NCBI RefSeq assembly: GCF_019375555.1
Contig: NZ_JAHXDN010000009.1
Location: forward strand, 56,317-120,316
Direction of reading: 5' to 3'
DNA length: 64,000 nucleotides
Source of the DNA: Roseobacter insulae
Lineage (GTDB): Bacteria; Pseudomonadota; Alphaproteobacteria; Rhodobacterales; Rhodobacteraceae
Position numbers and translations under genes: made by a program. Shown piece by piece: positions 1 to 9,656 of the stretch (the first letter of the stretch is position 1; each line of letters begins with the position of its first letter). Under the pieces are notes generated by a model, which did not search any database, was not told where the DNA came from, and saw nothing but the letters and a program-made list of their open reading frames with translations.

Positions 1-2
1 TC

Positions 3-338
3 AAGCCCGCCCTGCGCAAGCAAGGGGGCGGCGTGAAGGGATTGCGCGTGGCCGCGCACTACGCCTGCCGCACGCGCAACAATAAAAAGGGTGCGCGTAT
101 TTCCGAACACGGCAAGGGGCGCGCGATTGATATCTCGGGCTTCCAGCTGCGCGACGGGACGAGGATCACCGTGCTAAGGGGGTGGACCGCGCGCGCAACG
201 GCGCAAGCCATGCGCGATATGCACCGAGGCGCCTGCGGGCCCTTCGGCACAGTGCTGGGGCCGAATGCCGACAGTTTCCACCGGGACCACTTTCACTTCG
301 ATACCGCAAGGTACCGTTCCGGGACGTACTGCCGCTAG
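3..338 (+). CDS. Extensin-like C-terminal domain protein (5' truncated by the window)
   Basis: Only the C-terminal ~111 residues are in the window; the frame is open to the left edge, so the real start lies upstream and the GTG at 33 is probably internal. The fragment carries SEHGKGRAID, matching the SxHxxGxAxD zinc/active-site motif of LAS-type (VanY-like) peptidases, and a distal DHFHFD that supplies the HxH half of the site. Three cysteines (in YACR, RGACG and TYCR) suggest disulfides and an exported, periplasmic protein, as is usual for the bacterial extensin-like family (PF06904). The likely role is peptidoglycan peptide cleavage, but that is inferred from the fold. Its stop overlaps the stop of the convergent DUF2125 gene by a few bases. 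Confidence 0.8.
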   Translation, partial: KPALRKQGGGVKGLRVAAHYACRTRNNKKGARISEHGKGRAIDISGFQLRDGTRITVLRGWTARATAQAMRDMHRGACGPFGTVLGPNADSFHRDHFHFDTARYRSGTYCR

Positions 339-1339
339 CGCAAACGGAACCGGGGCGCGGGACCCAGCGGGATAAAGCCCAGAGAGACGAAGCCGTCGCG
401 CAGGGTCAGTGTGACGTCCAGCGTCTCCGGGTTTCCGGCCAAGGAGGCTAAAGTCGACAGCGCCTGTTCGATCTGGGGTCGCAAACCGGACGGCAAAATG
501 CCAGCGGTCTCGGCGATCGCCAGCATCGCGCGCCAGTTTCGGGCCTGCACATTCACACTGCCGGTCGCGGCCCCGGCCACGTCAACATCGAGGTTGGCCG
601 CAAACCGCAACTGGAGATCGCCCCAGATCGCCTCTGCCTGCGGTATGGAAATCTGTCGGGGTTGAGGACGGGAAACTTCGAGCGCGGTGATGTCCCAGAT
701 CCGGTCAAATCGCACGGTTGACTGCACGCTCAACCGGTCGAAAGTCACCGGCCACTCTTGCGGAATGAACAAGGCCGAACGTGGTATCTCCCCCGGTCTC
801 AACCCGTCGACATCAAGATTGAAATGGTAGGTCGCCGGCATCTCCGGGTCGTGCACAACAGCCGCACGAGACGTTCCACCGGAGAGCAGATCGCCTGCCT
901 CGCCGTCGAGCAGCCACACGTCTGCAGATGCTTCCATCTGCTCCAGTGCAAGGGCCGCTCCGGTGTCCACGAACAGGTTTGCCCGGCCCTCCTGGGTCAG
1001 AAACCGGGTGCGTGTCTCGGGGCTTGCCAGAAGAATGGGATCATTCGGCAAAACCAGGGTGATTTGTCCCGGGTCCCACACCGGCGCCCCCAGGCGCAGT
1101 GCAGAGGTTTCCAGCGCCACACCGGTGTCAGGGTCAGCCAGCAGCGGGTCCTTCAGAGTGATGCGAATATCAAGCGGATAGCCTTCGAAAGCGATAGCGG
1201 AGGTTTCGGCCTGCCACCCTTCGGACTGCCGGGCCGCAAGCCAGCCTTCGATGCCCCGTACAGCTCCGAGCGTGGCCATGACCCACCATCCGCTCCACAC
1301 CAGAGCGACAAGCACAACCAGCCAGATGACACGACGCAT
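335..1339 (-). CDS. DUF2125 family membrane-anchored protein
   Basis: A 334-residue protein of the alphaproteobacterial DUF2125 family. The frame is open much further upstream, but I place the start at the ATG at 1339 (MRRVIW...), which follows a GGAAAGGG ribosome-binding site; the upstream extension is basic, low-complexity and antisense to the next gene. Residues ~4-25 form one hydrophobic segment (signal anchor). The rest is a soluble domain rich in beta-strand-like segments, presumably periplasmic. Function is unknown. It is divergent from the ChaC-like gene (about 65 bp between starts) and convergent with the extensin-like gene. Confidence 0.75.
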   Translation of the reverse strand: MRRVIWLVVLVALVWSGWWVMATLGAVRGIEGWLAARQSEGWQAETSAIAFEGYPLDIRITLKDPLLADPDTGVALETSALRLGAPVWDPGQITLVLPNDPILLASPETRTRFLTQEGRANLFVDTGAALALEQMEASADVWLLDGEAGDLLSGGTSRAAVVHDPEMPATYHFNLDVDGLRPGEIPRSALFIPQEWPVTFDRLSVQSTVRFDRIWDITALEVSRPQPRQISIPQAEAIWGDLQLRFAANLDVDVAGAATGSVNVQARNWRAMLAIAETAGILPSGLRPQIEQALSTLASLAGNPETLDVTLTLRDGFVSLGFIPLGPAPRFRLR

Positions 1340-1404
1340 GACAGAGCCCTTTCCCTTGCCGCCGTTTTCAGGTTTACGCAATGCAGCGAGGGAGAACCAG
1401 CACG

Positions 1405-1935
1405 ATGACGATGTGGGTATTCGGGTATGGAAGCCTGTTATGGAACCCCGGATTTGACGTGGCCGAACAGGCCGTGGGCATATTGCCAGGATATGCGCGA
1501 TCCTTTTGCATGTGGTCGATTCACCATCGCGGCACTGAAGATCACCCCGGGCTGGTTCTGGCGCTGGACGAAGACCCCGCCCATGCCTGCGAGGGTGTGG
1601 CTCTGGCCGTTGCCGCCGGTCAGGAGGCGGTAACACTGGCCTATCTGCGAGAGCGCGAATTGATCTCCTCTGCATATCTGGAACGGGAGCTGGATATTGA
1701 CCTTGTTGACGGGCGGCGGGTGCGCGCGCTGTGTTATGTGATCAATCCTGACCACGTCCAGTATTGTGGCGGAATGCCGCTGGAGGAGCAGGCGCAGATC
1801 ATCGCGCGGGCCAAGGGCGGCATGGGTCCAAACACCGAATATCTTTACAATACCGCCACCCATCTGACCGAGATCGGCTTGCACGATCCGGACCTTGAAT
1901 GGCTCAGTCAGCGGGTCCGTCACCTCACCGCATAA
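1405..1935 (+). CDS. ChaC-like gamma-glutamylcyclotransferase
   Basis: A 176-residue protein of the ChaC/GGCT fold. Residues 4-15 (VFGYGSLLWNPG) are the family's substrate-binding YGSL loop, and the acidic stretch around AYLRERELISSAYLERE lies where ChaC proteins place the catalytic glutamate. ChaC enzymes act in the cytosol on glutathione, releasing 5-oxoproline and Cys-Gly. I chose the ATG at 1405 because AGGGAGAA lies about 9 bases upstream; the ATG at 1411 is also possible, and the ATG at 1381 lies before the ribosome-binding site. The gene is monocistronic as far as can be seen; the next gene starts ~75 bp downstream on the same strand. Confidence 0.85.
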   Translation: MTMWVFGYGSLLWNPGFDVAEQAVGILPGYARSFCMWSIHHRGTEDHPGLVLALDEDPAHACEGVALAVAAGQEAVTLAYLRERELISSAYLERELDIDLVDGRRVRALCYVINPDHVQYCGGMPLEEQAQIIARAKGGMGPNTEYLYNTATHLTEIGLHDPDLEWLSQRVRHLTA

Positions 1936-2010
1936 ATCCTTGGCGCTGGTGGCGGTTTTCAGTGTAAGCTGCCGTCAGAGCAGAACAATAAAGCGCAGGA
2001 GCCAGAGCGC

Positions 2011-3195
2011 ATGGCATTGCCAGAAAAAGAGGCAAGACCGGTTTTCTCCCAACCGGTGCGGCAGATTTCGCTGATGCTGATTGTACTCGCGCTGTCCAGT
2101 TTCGGCAGCTTTCTCGCCCTGCCGCGCGTGTTGCCGGTTTTTGAGGCGAACCCCTATCTGAATGGCTTCATTATCTTCGTGTTTATCATCGGGGTTTTTG
2201 CCTGTTTTTATCAGGTTTTTCAACTGATCGGATCCGTGCGCTGGATTGAACGATTTGCCACTGATTCCCTCGACAGCAGTATCAAGGCGCCGCAACTCCT
2301 CGCACCGCTGGCGTCCCTGTTGCGCTCGCGGGGCGCGCGCATGCAGGTGAGTGCCTCGTCCACGCGATCTATCCTCGACTCGGTCGTGAACCGTATCGAA
2401 GAGGCGCGGGAAATCACCCGATATATTGTCAGCATGCTGATTTTCCTGGGGCTTTTGGGCACGTTCTACGGGCTTGCAACAACCGTGCCCGCCATCGTGG
2501 AAACCATCAGCAGCCTAGCACCCGAAGAGGGTGAGGGCGGTCTTCAGGTTTTCAATCGCCTGATGAGCGGGTTGCAAACGCAGCTGGGCGGCATGGGTGT
2601 GGCCTTCGCGTCGTCTCTGCTGGGGCTTGCGGGCTCTCTCATTGTCGGCCTGTTGGAACTCTTTGCCGGGCACGGCCAGAACCGCTTTTACCGCGAGCTC
2701 GAAGAATGGCTGAGCTCGATCACCCGCGTCGGGTTTACAACCGGGGACGAGGCATCGGGCGATCAATCCGTGCTGGCCGGTGTTGTCGACCACATGGCCG
2801 AGCAGATGGAAGAACTGCAGCGGATGTTCATACAGTCCGACGTCAGCCGCGGGCAGGTGCAGGAACGGCTCGGCGCACTTGCAAATTCGATCGAACAGAT
2901 GACCGACCGAATGGACCGGCCCGATCCCGCGACCCTAGCCCTGGAGCGGGTTGCCGAAGGGCAGGAGCGGCTGATCTCGGTTCTGGAAAATCAGACGCAT
3001 GGCGACGGTATCGATGCCGAAAGCCGCATGCGGTTACGGTCCATAGATGTGCAGATGCTGAGAATTCTGGAAGAGATATCCGCCGGGCGTCAGGAGAGCA
3101 TGGCCGAATTGCGCATGGATATTTCAAAACTGGCCGATGCTATGCGCCCCAGACGTGCGCGGCCCGTGATGAAATCAAACCCCGAGGATAGCTGA
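2011..3195 (+). CDS. MotA/TolQ/ExbB-like proton-channel protein
   Basis: A 394-residue inner-membrane protein. Hydrophobic segments lie at about residues 20-42, 50-72, 137-160 and 194-218. The third contains GLLGTFYGL, the hallmark of MotA/ExbB/TolQ channel subunits, and the fourth is the Gly/Ala-rich GGMGVAFASSLLGLAG type. The C-terminal ~170 residues are cytoplasmic, charged and predicted helical, much longer than the tail of ExbB and reminiscent of ZorA-type subunits. The partner gene starts 2 bp after the stop, so the two are surely co-translated. The pair should form a proton- or sodium-driven 5:2-type motor, by analogy with MotAB, ExbBD and ZorAB. No flagellar, TonB, Tol or Zorya effector genes are adjacent, so the output is unknown. 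Confidence 0.85.
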   Translation: MALPEKEARPVFSQPVRQISLMLIVLALSSFGSFLALPRVLPVFEANPYLNGFIIFVFIIGVFACFYQVFQLIGSVRWIERFATDSLDSSIKAPQLLAPLASLLRSRGARMQVSASSTRSILDSVVNRIEEAREITRYIVSMLIFLGLLGTFYGLATTVPAIVETISSLAPEEGEGGLQVFNRLMSGLQTQLGGMGVAFASSLLGLAGSLIVGLLELFAGHGQNRFYRELEEWLSSITRVGFTTGDEASGDQSVLAGVVDHMAEQMEELQRMFIQSDVSRGQVQERLGALANSIEQMTDRMDRPDPATLALERVAEGQERLISVLENQTHGDGIDAESRMRLRSIDVQMLRILEEISAGRQESMAELRMDISKLADAMRPRRARPVMKSNPEDS

Positions 3196-3197
3196 GC

Positions 3198-5126
3198 ATG
3201 GCGCTGTCGCGACGCACCGGCGCACGCTTTCAGGCCTCGATCTGGCCCGGCTTTGTCGATGCTATGACCGGGCTGCTGCTGGTGCTCATGTTCGTCTTGA
3301 CCATCTTCATGGTTGTTCAGTTTGTGCTGACGGAGCGGATCACTGGGCAGGAATCCGAGCTTGACCAACTGGCCGGCGAGGTTGCCGCACTGGCGCAGGC
3401 GCTGGGGCTGGAACAGCAATCGAACGCCGATCTGGAAAGACGGGTCGGCGCGCTGAGCACGTCCCTGACGGATGCGCAGGCGCGTATTGCCACGCTGACG
3501 GCCACCCGGAATGCGCAGGCCGCCGCATTAAACGAAGCCGAGACCCGGATCACCAGTTTCGAAGCGCAGGTAGCAGCGCTTATTGCCCAACGTGATACGG
3601 CGCTTGGTGACGTCGCCGCGTTGGAGCAAAGACGCGATGCGCTTGAGGAGACGCAGGCCGCGTTGCTGAGCGAACAGGAAGCATTGAACCTTGCGTTGGC
3701 ATCTGCGCGCACGGAGATAGACGCGCAGGTCGAAGCGGCCCGGTTGGCGGCGGCACGGCGCGAGGCGCTGGATGCGCTGGTCGCGGACCTGCGGGCACGA
3801 AACGCTGAAACTGCAGGTCAGGTGGATCGGTTGACGGCCGAGTTGGACAGCGCCCAACAGGCGCTGAGCGCGGAAGAAGCCGCCCGGCTGACCGAGGCGG
3901 CGGCCGCCGAAGCCCTGCGCGCACGTCTGGCGGATGCGGATGCCGAATTGACGGCCATGACACTGGCGCTGGAGGCACAACGCAAGGATGCGGAAGACAC
4001 GCTCACCCTTCTTGCTGCGGCGCGTACCGCGGAAAGTGATCTGGATGCGCAGTTGGCCGCCGCCCTGTTGCGGGTCGAGGGATTGGAAGAGACCGTTGAT
4101 ACAGCAGCACAACAGGCCGAGACACTGCGCGCGGCGGAACGGGCGCTGAAAGAGCGTCTTGCAACTGCCCAGACCGATGCGCAGGCGGAACAGGACGCGT
4201 CACGCGCCCGTCAGGCCGATCTTGAGGCGGAGCGGAAACTCTTGCGTGAACAGCTGGCCACGGCGCTGGCGGCGAAGCTTGCCGCCGAGACGCTGGCAGA
4301 AGATACCAGCACCGAAACCGAACGTCGCGCCGCCCTGCTGGCCGAAGCGCGCCGCGCGTTGGCGCAGGAAGAAGCGATCAGTGCAGAGGCGCAGCGTCAA
4401 ACAGAACTGTTGAACCAGCAGGTTGCCGCCCTGCGGATGCAACTGGGGGATTTACAATCACTGCTGGACGATGCGGTGGCCCGCGACGCGGCATCGCAGA
4501 TCCGGTTGCAGTCGCTGGGGTCCGATCTCAATACGGCATTGGCCCGCGTCGCCGCCGAAGAGCGCCGCCGTGCCGAACTGGAAGAGGCCGAGCGCATTCG
4601 TCTGGAAAAAGAAGCCGCACGACTGGCGGAAGAAGCGGAAAGGTTGACTGAGGAAACCAAGGATCTGGCACAGTACCGGTCGGAATTCTTCGGCCGTTTA
4701 CGCGATGTTCTGGGACGTCAGGAGGGCGTGCGCATAGAGGGAGACCGGTTTGTGTTCTCCTCGGAGGTGCTGTTTGAGCCGGCGAGTGCTGATCTGTCCA
4801 CCGCTGGACAGGCGGAGGTTGCAAAAGTCGCCCGCATTCTGGCGAGCGTCGCGGGAGATATCCCTGATGAAATCGACTGGATTATTCGCGTCGACGGGCA
4901 TACCGACAACCTGCCGTTGTCGGGTTTCGGACAGTTTGCCGATAACTGGGAGTTGAGCCAGGCGCGTGCTCTGTCCGTCGTGAAATACATGGTGAATGCG
5001 CTGGGTATTCCGCCCAACCGGCTGGCTGCAAACGGGTTTGGTGAATTTCAACCCGTCGCTCTTGGCGACAGCGAGGACGCGCGGGCCCAGAACCGGCGCA
5101 TTGAACTGAAGTTCACTGAAAAATAG
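3198..5126 (+). CDS. MotB/OmpA-like peptidoglycan-binding protein with long coiled coil
   Basis: A 642-residue partner of the preceding channel gene, separated by 2 bp. Residues ~19-46 form a single membrane helix preceded by a conserved-looking Asp (FVDAMTGLL, Asp21), the position of the ion-binding Asp in MotB/ExbD/ZorB. Residues ~50-485 are an almost uninterrupted Ala/Glu/Arg/Leu-rich helical region with heptad character. Residues ~505-642 are an OmpA/MotB peptidoglycan-binding domain with VDGHTDN and NWELSQARALSVVKYM. A fully extended helix of this length would exceed a normal periplasm, so the stalk must fold back or form bundles. It is convergent with clpA. The family occurs in other Rhodobacterales as far as I recall, but I know of no assigned role. 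Confidence 0.85.
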   Translation: MALSRRTGARFQASIWPGFVDAMTGLLLVLMFVLTIFMVVQFVLTERITGQESELDQLAGEVAALAQALGLEQQSNADLERRVGALSTSLTDAQARIATLTATRNAQAAALNEAETRITSFEAQVAALIAQRDTALGDVAALEQRRDALEETQAALLSEQEALNLALASARTEIDAQVEAARLAAARREALDALVADLRARNAETAGQVDRLTAELDSAQQALSAEEAARLTEAAAAEALRARLADADAELTAMTLALEAQRKDAEDTLTLLAAARTAESDLDAQLAAALLRVEGLEETVDTAAQQAETLRAAERALKERLATAQTDAQAEQDASRARQADLEAERKLLREQLATALAAKLAAETLAEDTSTETERRAALLAEARRALAQEEAISAEAQRQTELLNQQVAALRMQLGDLQSLLDDAVARDAASQIRLQSLGSDLNTALARVAAEERRRAELEEAERIRLEKEAARLAEEAERLTEETKDLAQYRSEFFGRLRDVLGRQEGVRIEGDRFVFSSEVLFEPASADLSTAGQAEVAKVARILASVAGDIPDEIDWIIRVDGHTDNLPLSGFGQFADNWELSQARALSVVKYMVNALGIPPNRLAANGFGEFQPVALGDSEDARAQNRRIELKFTEK

Positions 5127-5210
5127 CTTTTCCGGCGCGTCTTCGATCGTGTCACCGGCGGAGGCATTCAACTCGCTTAGTGTCGCTTTTTCCGGAATCT
5201 CCGGCACTTC

Positions 5211-5249
5211 ATATAAAGACCCCCTGCCACGGTCAGCCGGGGCAGGGGG
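5211..5249 (-). terminator. Rho-independent terminator of clpA
   Basis: CCCCCTGCC at 5220-5228 pairs perfectly with GGCAGGGGG at 5241-5249, with an extra CGG/CCG pair in the loop. On the minus strand the hairpin is followed by TCTTTATAT. It lies 30-70 bp beyond the clpA stop and in the convergent gap, so it mainly serves clpA. Confidence 0.6.
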
Positions 5250-5278
5250 GAAGTCGGTTGAGGCGCAGATTGTCGCGC

Positions 5279-7600
5279 TTATTCGGCGGTCAGCAAGGGA
5301 GGCTTGTTCCCCGACAGTCTTGGCTTGTCGGGTCCTTCGATCTTGAGGTCGATCTCGCCACCTTTGACGCCGACCTTGACGATGCCGCCCTTGGCCAGCT
5401 TGCCGAACAGCAGGTCTTCGGCAAGCGGTTTCTTGATGTGCTCCTGGATCACCCGACCCAGCGGGCGGGCACCCATTTTCGCATCGTAGCCTTTGTCCGC
5501 AAGCCATTCCGCCGCCGGTTTGGTCAGCTCGATCGTGACATTGCGGTCCATCAATTGTGCTTCCAGTTGCAGCACGAATTTTTCGACCACGCGCAGGATC
5601 ACCTCTTTCGGCAGCGGCGCAAAGCTGATCACCGCATCCAGACGGTTGCGGAATTCCGGCGTGAACGTGCGTTCAATTGCCGCCGTATCCTCGCCTTCCC
5701 GCCGATCCCGGCCGAAACCAATAGCCTCCTTGGCCTGCTCGGACGCGCCGGCGTTCGACGTCATGATCAGAACGACATTTCGGAAATCCACAGTGCGGCC
5801 GTTGTGATCGGTCAGCTTACCGTGATCCATTACCTGCAGCAGGATGTTATAGACATCCGGGTGCGCTTTCTCCATCTCGTCAAGCAGGAGGACGCAGTGT
5901 GGATGCTGGTCCACGCCATCGGTGAGCATGCCACCCTGATCGAAGCCAACATACCCCGGAGGCGCGCCAATCAGACGGCTGACCGCGTGTTTCTCCATAT
6001 ATTCCGACATGTCGAAGCGCAGCAATTCCACGCCCAGCGTGTCGGCGAGTTGTTTTGCAACCTCGGTTTTACCCACCCCGGTCGGGCCCGCGAACAGGTA
6101 GTTGCCAATCGGTTTTTCCGGCTCGCGCAAACCCGCTCGGGCCAGCTTGATCGCCGATGACAAGGCTTCGATGGCCTTGTCCTGTCCGAAAACCACACGT
6201 TTCAGCGACCCCTCGAGGTCTTTGAGCACTTCTGCATCGTCCTTCGACACGTTTTTCGGCGGAATGCGTGCGATCTTGGCCACCACATTCTCGATTTCCT
6301 TCGTCCCGATTGTCTTACGGCGCTTGGCAGCGACCACCAGATGCTGGGCTGCGCCTGCTTCATCGATCACGTCGATGGCGCTGTCCGGCAATTTGCGGTC
6401 ATTGATGTAGCGCGAGGCCAGTTCCACGGAGGATTTGATCGCATCGGCGGTGTATTTGACCGAATGGTGATCCTCGAAATACGGTTTCAGGCCGCGCAGA
6501 ATCTTGACTGCATCTTCCACCGAAGGCTCATTCACGTCGATCTTCTGGAACCGGCGGCTCAGCGCACGGTCCTTTTCGAAATGTTGTCGGAACTCCTTGT
6601 ACGTGGTCGATCCCATGGTGCGCAGTTTGCCACCCGCCAGCGCGGGTTTCAGCAGGTTGGAGGCATCCATCGCGCCGCCGGAGGTCGCGCCCGCGCCAAT
6701 CACGGTGTGAATTTCGTCGATGAACAGAACCGCGTCTTCGTGCTGCTCCAGTTCAGAAACCACGGCTTTCAGACGCTCCTCGAAATCGCCGCGGTACCTT
6801 GTCCCGGCCAGCAAGGCGCCCATGTCGAGCGAGTAAATGGTCGTATTCTCAAGAACTTCCGGCGTTTCGCCGCCCACGATCTTGCGGGCAAGACCTTCGG
6901 CGATGGCGGTTTTGCCAACACCGGGATCGCCGACCAGCAGCGGGTTGTTCTTACGGCGGCGGCAAAGCACCTGGATGCAGCGTTCCACCTCGGCATCGCG
7001 CCCGATCAGAGGGTCTACATCCCCATCGCGGGACTTGGCATTCAGATCCACGCAGTATTTCTCCAGCGCGCTCTCTTTCTTTTCGCCTTCCGTCACGCCC
7101 TGCGCTTCTTCTTCGTGCTCCGGCGCGCCGGACACCGGGCGCGGTTCACCAAAGGCCGGGTCCTTGGCGACCCCATGGGCGATGAAATTCACCGCGTCAT
7201 AGCGGGTCATGTCCTGATCCTGAAGGAAGTAGGCCGCGTTGCTCTCGCGCTCGGCAAAAATCGCCACGAGCACGTTCGCGCCGGTCACCTCGGTGCGCCC
7301 TGACGACTGCACGTGGATCGCGGCGCGTTGGATAACCCGCTGAAACGCTGCCGTTGGCACCGCTTCGGAGCCGTCTACGTCTGTCACCAGATTGCTGAGG
7401 TCCTCATCCACGAATTCGACCAATGTTGCACGCAGATCGTCGATATCGACACTGCAGGCTTTCATCACCCGGGTGGCATCCGGTTCATCAATTAGGGCGA
7501 GCAACAAGTGCTCCAGCGTTGCAAACTCATGACGTCGGGCATTGGCGAGGGCCAATGCGGAATGAATTGCCTGTTCCAGTGTGGTCGAAAATGAAGGCAC
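5279..7600 (-). CDS. clpA: ATP-dependent Clp protease ATP-binding subunit ClpA
   Basis: A 773-residue ClpA, the hexameric AAA+ unfoldase that feeds substrates to ClpP in the cytosol. The N-terminal ~150 residues are the double Clp-N domain that docks ClpS. The first AAA module has Walker A GDPGVGKT near residue 225 and Walker B LFIDEIHT; the second has GPTGVGKT near residue 500 and LLLDEMEK. The IGFGR loop near residue 630 matches the IGF/IGL ClpP-binding tripeptide that separates ClpA from ClpB. The start is a GTG at 7600, with AAGGAG 8 bases upstream. No clpS is adjacent. A CTTGAAG on the minus strand at 7711-7705 could be a heat-shock -35 element, but no good -10 follows. Confidence 0.97.
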   Translation of the reverse strand: MPSFSTTLEQAIHSALALANARRHEFATLEHLLLALIDEPDATRVMKACSVDIDDLRATLVEFVDEDLSNLVTDVDGSEAVPTAAFQRVIQRAAIHVQSSGRTEVTGANVLVAIFAERESNAAYFLQDQDMTRYDAVNFIAHGVAKDPAFGEPRPVSGAPEHEEEAQGVTEGEKKESALEKYCVDLNAKSRDGDVDPLIGRDAEVERCIQVLCRRRKNNPLLVGDPGVGKTAIAEGLARKIVGGETPEVLENTTIYSLDMGALLAGTRYRGDFEERLKAVVSELEQHEDAVLFIDEIHTVIGAGATSGGAMDASNLLKPALAGGKLRTMGSTTYKEFRQHFEKDRALSRRFQKIDVNEPSVEDAVKILRGLKPYFEDHHSVKYTADAIKSSVELASRYINDRKLPDSAIDVIDEAGAAQHLVVAAKRRKTIGTKEIENVVAKIARIPPKNVSKDDAEVLKDLEGSLKRVVFGQDKAIEALSSAIKLARAGLREPEKPIGNYLFAGPTGVGKTEVAKQLADTLGVELLRFDMSEYMEKHAVSRLIGAPPGYVGFDQGGMLTDGVDQHPHCVLLLDEMEKAHPDVYNILLQVMDHGKLTDHNGRTVDFRNVVLIMTSNAGASEQAKEAIGFGRDRREGEDTAAIERTFTPEFRNRLDAVISFAPLPKEVILRVVEKFVLQLEAQLMDRNVTIELTKPAAEWLADKGYDAKMGARPLGRVIQEHIKKPLAEDLLFGKLAKGGIVKVGVKGGEIDLKIEGPDKPRLSGNKPPLLTAE

Positions 7601-7775
7601 AATGCGCGCTCCTTCTGATCGGGGTCGGTGGCGGATCTGATTTATGCCGATCCTTCAGCCAACCATGGCCTCATAGTGTTAGAGTTTGGTTGATCGCAGC
7701 CCCTCTTCAAGTTTTTTCTTCCATTTTACGGTCACAATTTGTGTGAAACCGACATGAAAGGCTGCAATGTAAGCG

Positions 7776-8543
7776 TTAGAAAGCGTCCTTGCGGGCGCGG
7801 ATTTCAGCGAAAACCTGGGCATCAGTAGCGTCTGGCAGACCCAGACGGGCGCGGATGTCAGGGCTAGAGGCACGCAGAAACGGATTTGTCGCCATTTCCA
7901 GTGCGAGGGTTGAAGGAACGGTCGGGATACCGGCAGCACGAGCGGTCGCTATCTCTTCGTTTCTTGATATAAGTTCAGGATTATCGGGATCAATGGTTAA
8001 CGCAAACTTAGCATTGGACGCGGTGTATTCATGTCCTGAACAGATGAGCGTTTCCGGCGGCAGCGCCATCAGTTTGGTCAGACTGTCCCACATCTGGTCC
8101 GCCGTACCCTCGAAAAGCCGCCCGCACCCCAGTGCCATCAGACTGTCGGCGGTAAAAGCGGCGTCCGCATCGGGCATGTAAAACGCGATGTGTCCGCGGG
8201 TATGACCCGACACGTCAAGAACCAGCACCGACTGCCCGGCAAAGTCGAAGGTATCGCCATCTCTCACGCGGCGGTTGAGAGGCGGCAACCTATGGGCGTC
8301 CGCGTCAGCGCCCGTGACCTGTGCCTGATGGTCCTGAAGCACGCGCGCCAACCCCTGAACGTGATCGGGATGGTGATGGGTCAGCCAGACTTCATGCAGG
8401 CGCCACCCGCGGGCACTCAAAGCGTTCAAAACCGGGGCGGCTTCGGGGACATCCACAAGCGCAGTGCGCCCGGTAACGCTGTCATGCACCAGAAAGGCGT
8501 AGTTGTCCGACAGGCAGGGGACTGTCACGATCTCAACGGGCAT
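7776..8543 (-). CDS. gloB: Hydroxyacylglutathione hydrolase (glyoxalase II)
   Basis: A 255-residue metallo-beta-lactamase-fold enzyme that hydrolyses S-D-lactoylglutathione to D-lactate and glutathione, completing methylglyoxal detoxification. The zinc motif THHHPDH is at about residues 55-61, followed by DVSGHTRGHI and the C-terminal GHEYT region typical of glyoxalase II. I place the start at the ATG at 8543 (MPVEIVTVPCL), with GAGG 9 bases upstream; the ATG at 8549 (two residues longer) cannot be excluded, and longer frames overlap the divergent gene. Length is standard for the family. Its upstream region is shared with the divergent methyltransferase-like gene. Confidence 0.93.
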   Translation of the reverse strand: MPVEIVTVPCLSDNYAFLVHDSVTGRTALVDVPEAAPVLNALSARGWRLHEVWLTHHHPDHVQGLARVLQDHQAQVTGADADAHRLPPLNRRVRDGDTFDFAGQSVLVLDVSGHTRGHIAFYMPDADAAFTADSLMALGCGRLFEGTADQMWDSLTKLMALPPETLICSGHEYTASNAKFALTIDPDNPELISRNEEIATARAAGIPTVPSTLALEMATNPFLRASSPDIRARLGLPDATDAQVFAEIRARKDAF

Positions 8544-8605
8544 GGTCATTTTCCTCATGGTTTGCGAAACTGACGCCAGAGTGACCGATACCGGGACGGG
8601 CTGCA

Positions 8606-9340
8606 ATGCATCTGGACGTGCAGGACCTGCGCAATTTTTACTACCGCTCCGCCCTGGGCCGTGCTGCGCAGGCGAGCCTGCAGGCGCGGATGCGGGAGAT
8701 TTGGCCGGAAGCCAAGGGGCAGACCGTGACGGGGTTCGGATTCGCGGCGCCGCTGCTCAGGCCCTATCTGAAAGAGGCGCGTCGGGTGATCGCCCTGATG
8801 CCGGGGCCGCAAGGAGTGATGCCATGGCCGCCGGGGCAGCCAAATGTCTCCGTTTTGACCGAGGAAACGCTCTGGCCCCTGGAGACCGGACATGTGGACA
8901 AGCTGGTGGTTCTACACGGGCTTGAAACCTCGGAACGGGCCTCGGATCTGCTGGAGGAGTGCTGGCGGGTGCTGGGTCCCGGAGGGCGTGCGCTTTTTAT
9001 CGTGCCGAACCGGGCCGGGCTCTGGGCGCGCCGCGATCGCACCCCGTTTGGGTTCGGGCGTCCCTATTCGCCGTCGCAGCTGGAAACACAGCTTCGCAAA
9101 CACCAGTTTTTGCCCGAGTGGCACGCCGGTGCCTTGTATCAGGTACCATCGACCCGGCGCATCTGGATGAAATCCGGACCGGCCTTTGAAAAATTCGGGC
9201 GGCGCGTGCCCACCATGATGGCCGGCGGTGCTTTCATGGTGGAGGCTACGAAACTGGTATATCCACCCAAGGGCAAAGTGGCGCGCCAACGGCGCCTGAG
9301 TGCGACCGGGGTACTGGAACCGACCGCAAAGCCGATTTAA
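8606..9340 (+). CDS. SAM-dependent methyltransferase-like protein
   Basis: A 244-residue protein resembling class I SAM-dependent methyltransferases of the Methyltransf_11 type: the segment [21 protein letters not shown] (about residues 118-137) is the canonical post-motif with GPGG. The usual GxGxG SAM-binding motif I is poorly conserved ([12 protein letters not shown]), so catalytic activity is uncertain. The C-terminal ~80 residues are basic. It is divergent from gloB, an arrangement I recall from other Rhodobacterales, and may belong to the same detoxification context, but the substrate is unknown. The next gene downstream is atpH after a 316-bp gap. Confidence 0.75.
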   Translation: MHLDVQDLRNFYYRSALGRAAQASLQARMREIWPEAKGQTVTGFGFAAPLLRPYLKEARRVIALMPGPQGVMPWPPGQPNVSVLTEETLWPLETGHVDKLVVLHGLETSERASDLLEECWRVLGPGGRALFIVPNRAGLWARRDRTPFGFGRPYSPSQLETQLRKHQFLPEWHAGALYQVPSTRRIWMKSGPAFEKFGRRVPTMMAGGAFMVEATKLVYPPKGKVARQRRLSATGVLEPTAKPI

Positions 9341-9656
9341 CGATTGAACCACTGGATTACCGGCACCGGGAATGAGCGCCAAAAACGCGTTTTCGCCGCT
9401 CGGGAATCGGATTTTTCCGCGATAATTGCCGCATTTTGTAAAGTTTCTGAGGGGCCAAACGGTCGCACCTCCGCCAAGCTGCTGAAAACATGGGAAAAGA
9501 GCAAATCGAGCAGTTCGCTATCTCATGTTGCGGGGTGTGATCCTCTCTGCTACATCACCGCTGATTTCGACGTCTTGAGTAATTTCAAGCCGCGCCAACA
9601 CTCTCGGTGACGCGATCTTTTCGCATATCCGGGGCCAGAACATCGGAAGGGTGGAC
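9341..9656. other. Intergenic leader and promoter region of the atp operon
   Basis: A 316-bp stretch without a convincing gene. A short open frame on the plus strand at 9344-9610 has no recognisable product and no good ribosome-binding site. The region is richer in A/T than its surroundings and most likely carries the promoter(s) and 5' leader of atpHAGDC. Confidence 0.6.
9528..9556 (+). promoter_or_regulatory. Possible sigma70-type promoter of the atp operon
   Basis: TTGCGG at 9528-9533 and TACATC at 9551-9556 are separated by exactly 17 bp, about 100 bp upstream of atpH. Each hexamer matches the consensus at only three positions, so this is a suggestion from spacing and location. Confidence 0.3.

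Noticed and set aside
2011..5126. Zorya anti-phage system
   Set aside because: The pair resembles ZorA/ZorB, but neither ZorC/ZorD nor ZorE homologues are adjacent; the neighbours are a ChaC-like gene and clpA.
5180..7303. Long plus-strand frames over clpA
   Set aside because: They are antisense to an unmistakable clpA and contain no recognisable domains.
9344..9610. 88-codon frame upstream of atpH
   Set aside because: No ribosome-binding site, no recognisable product; the region is better explained as promoter/leader.
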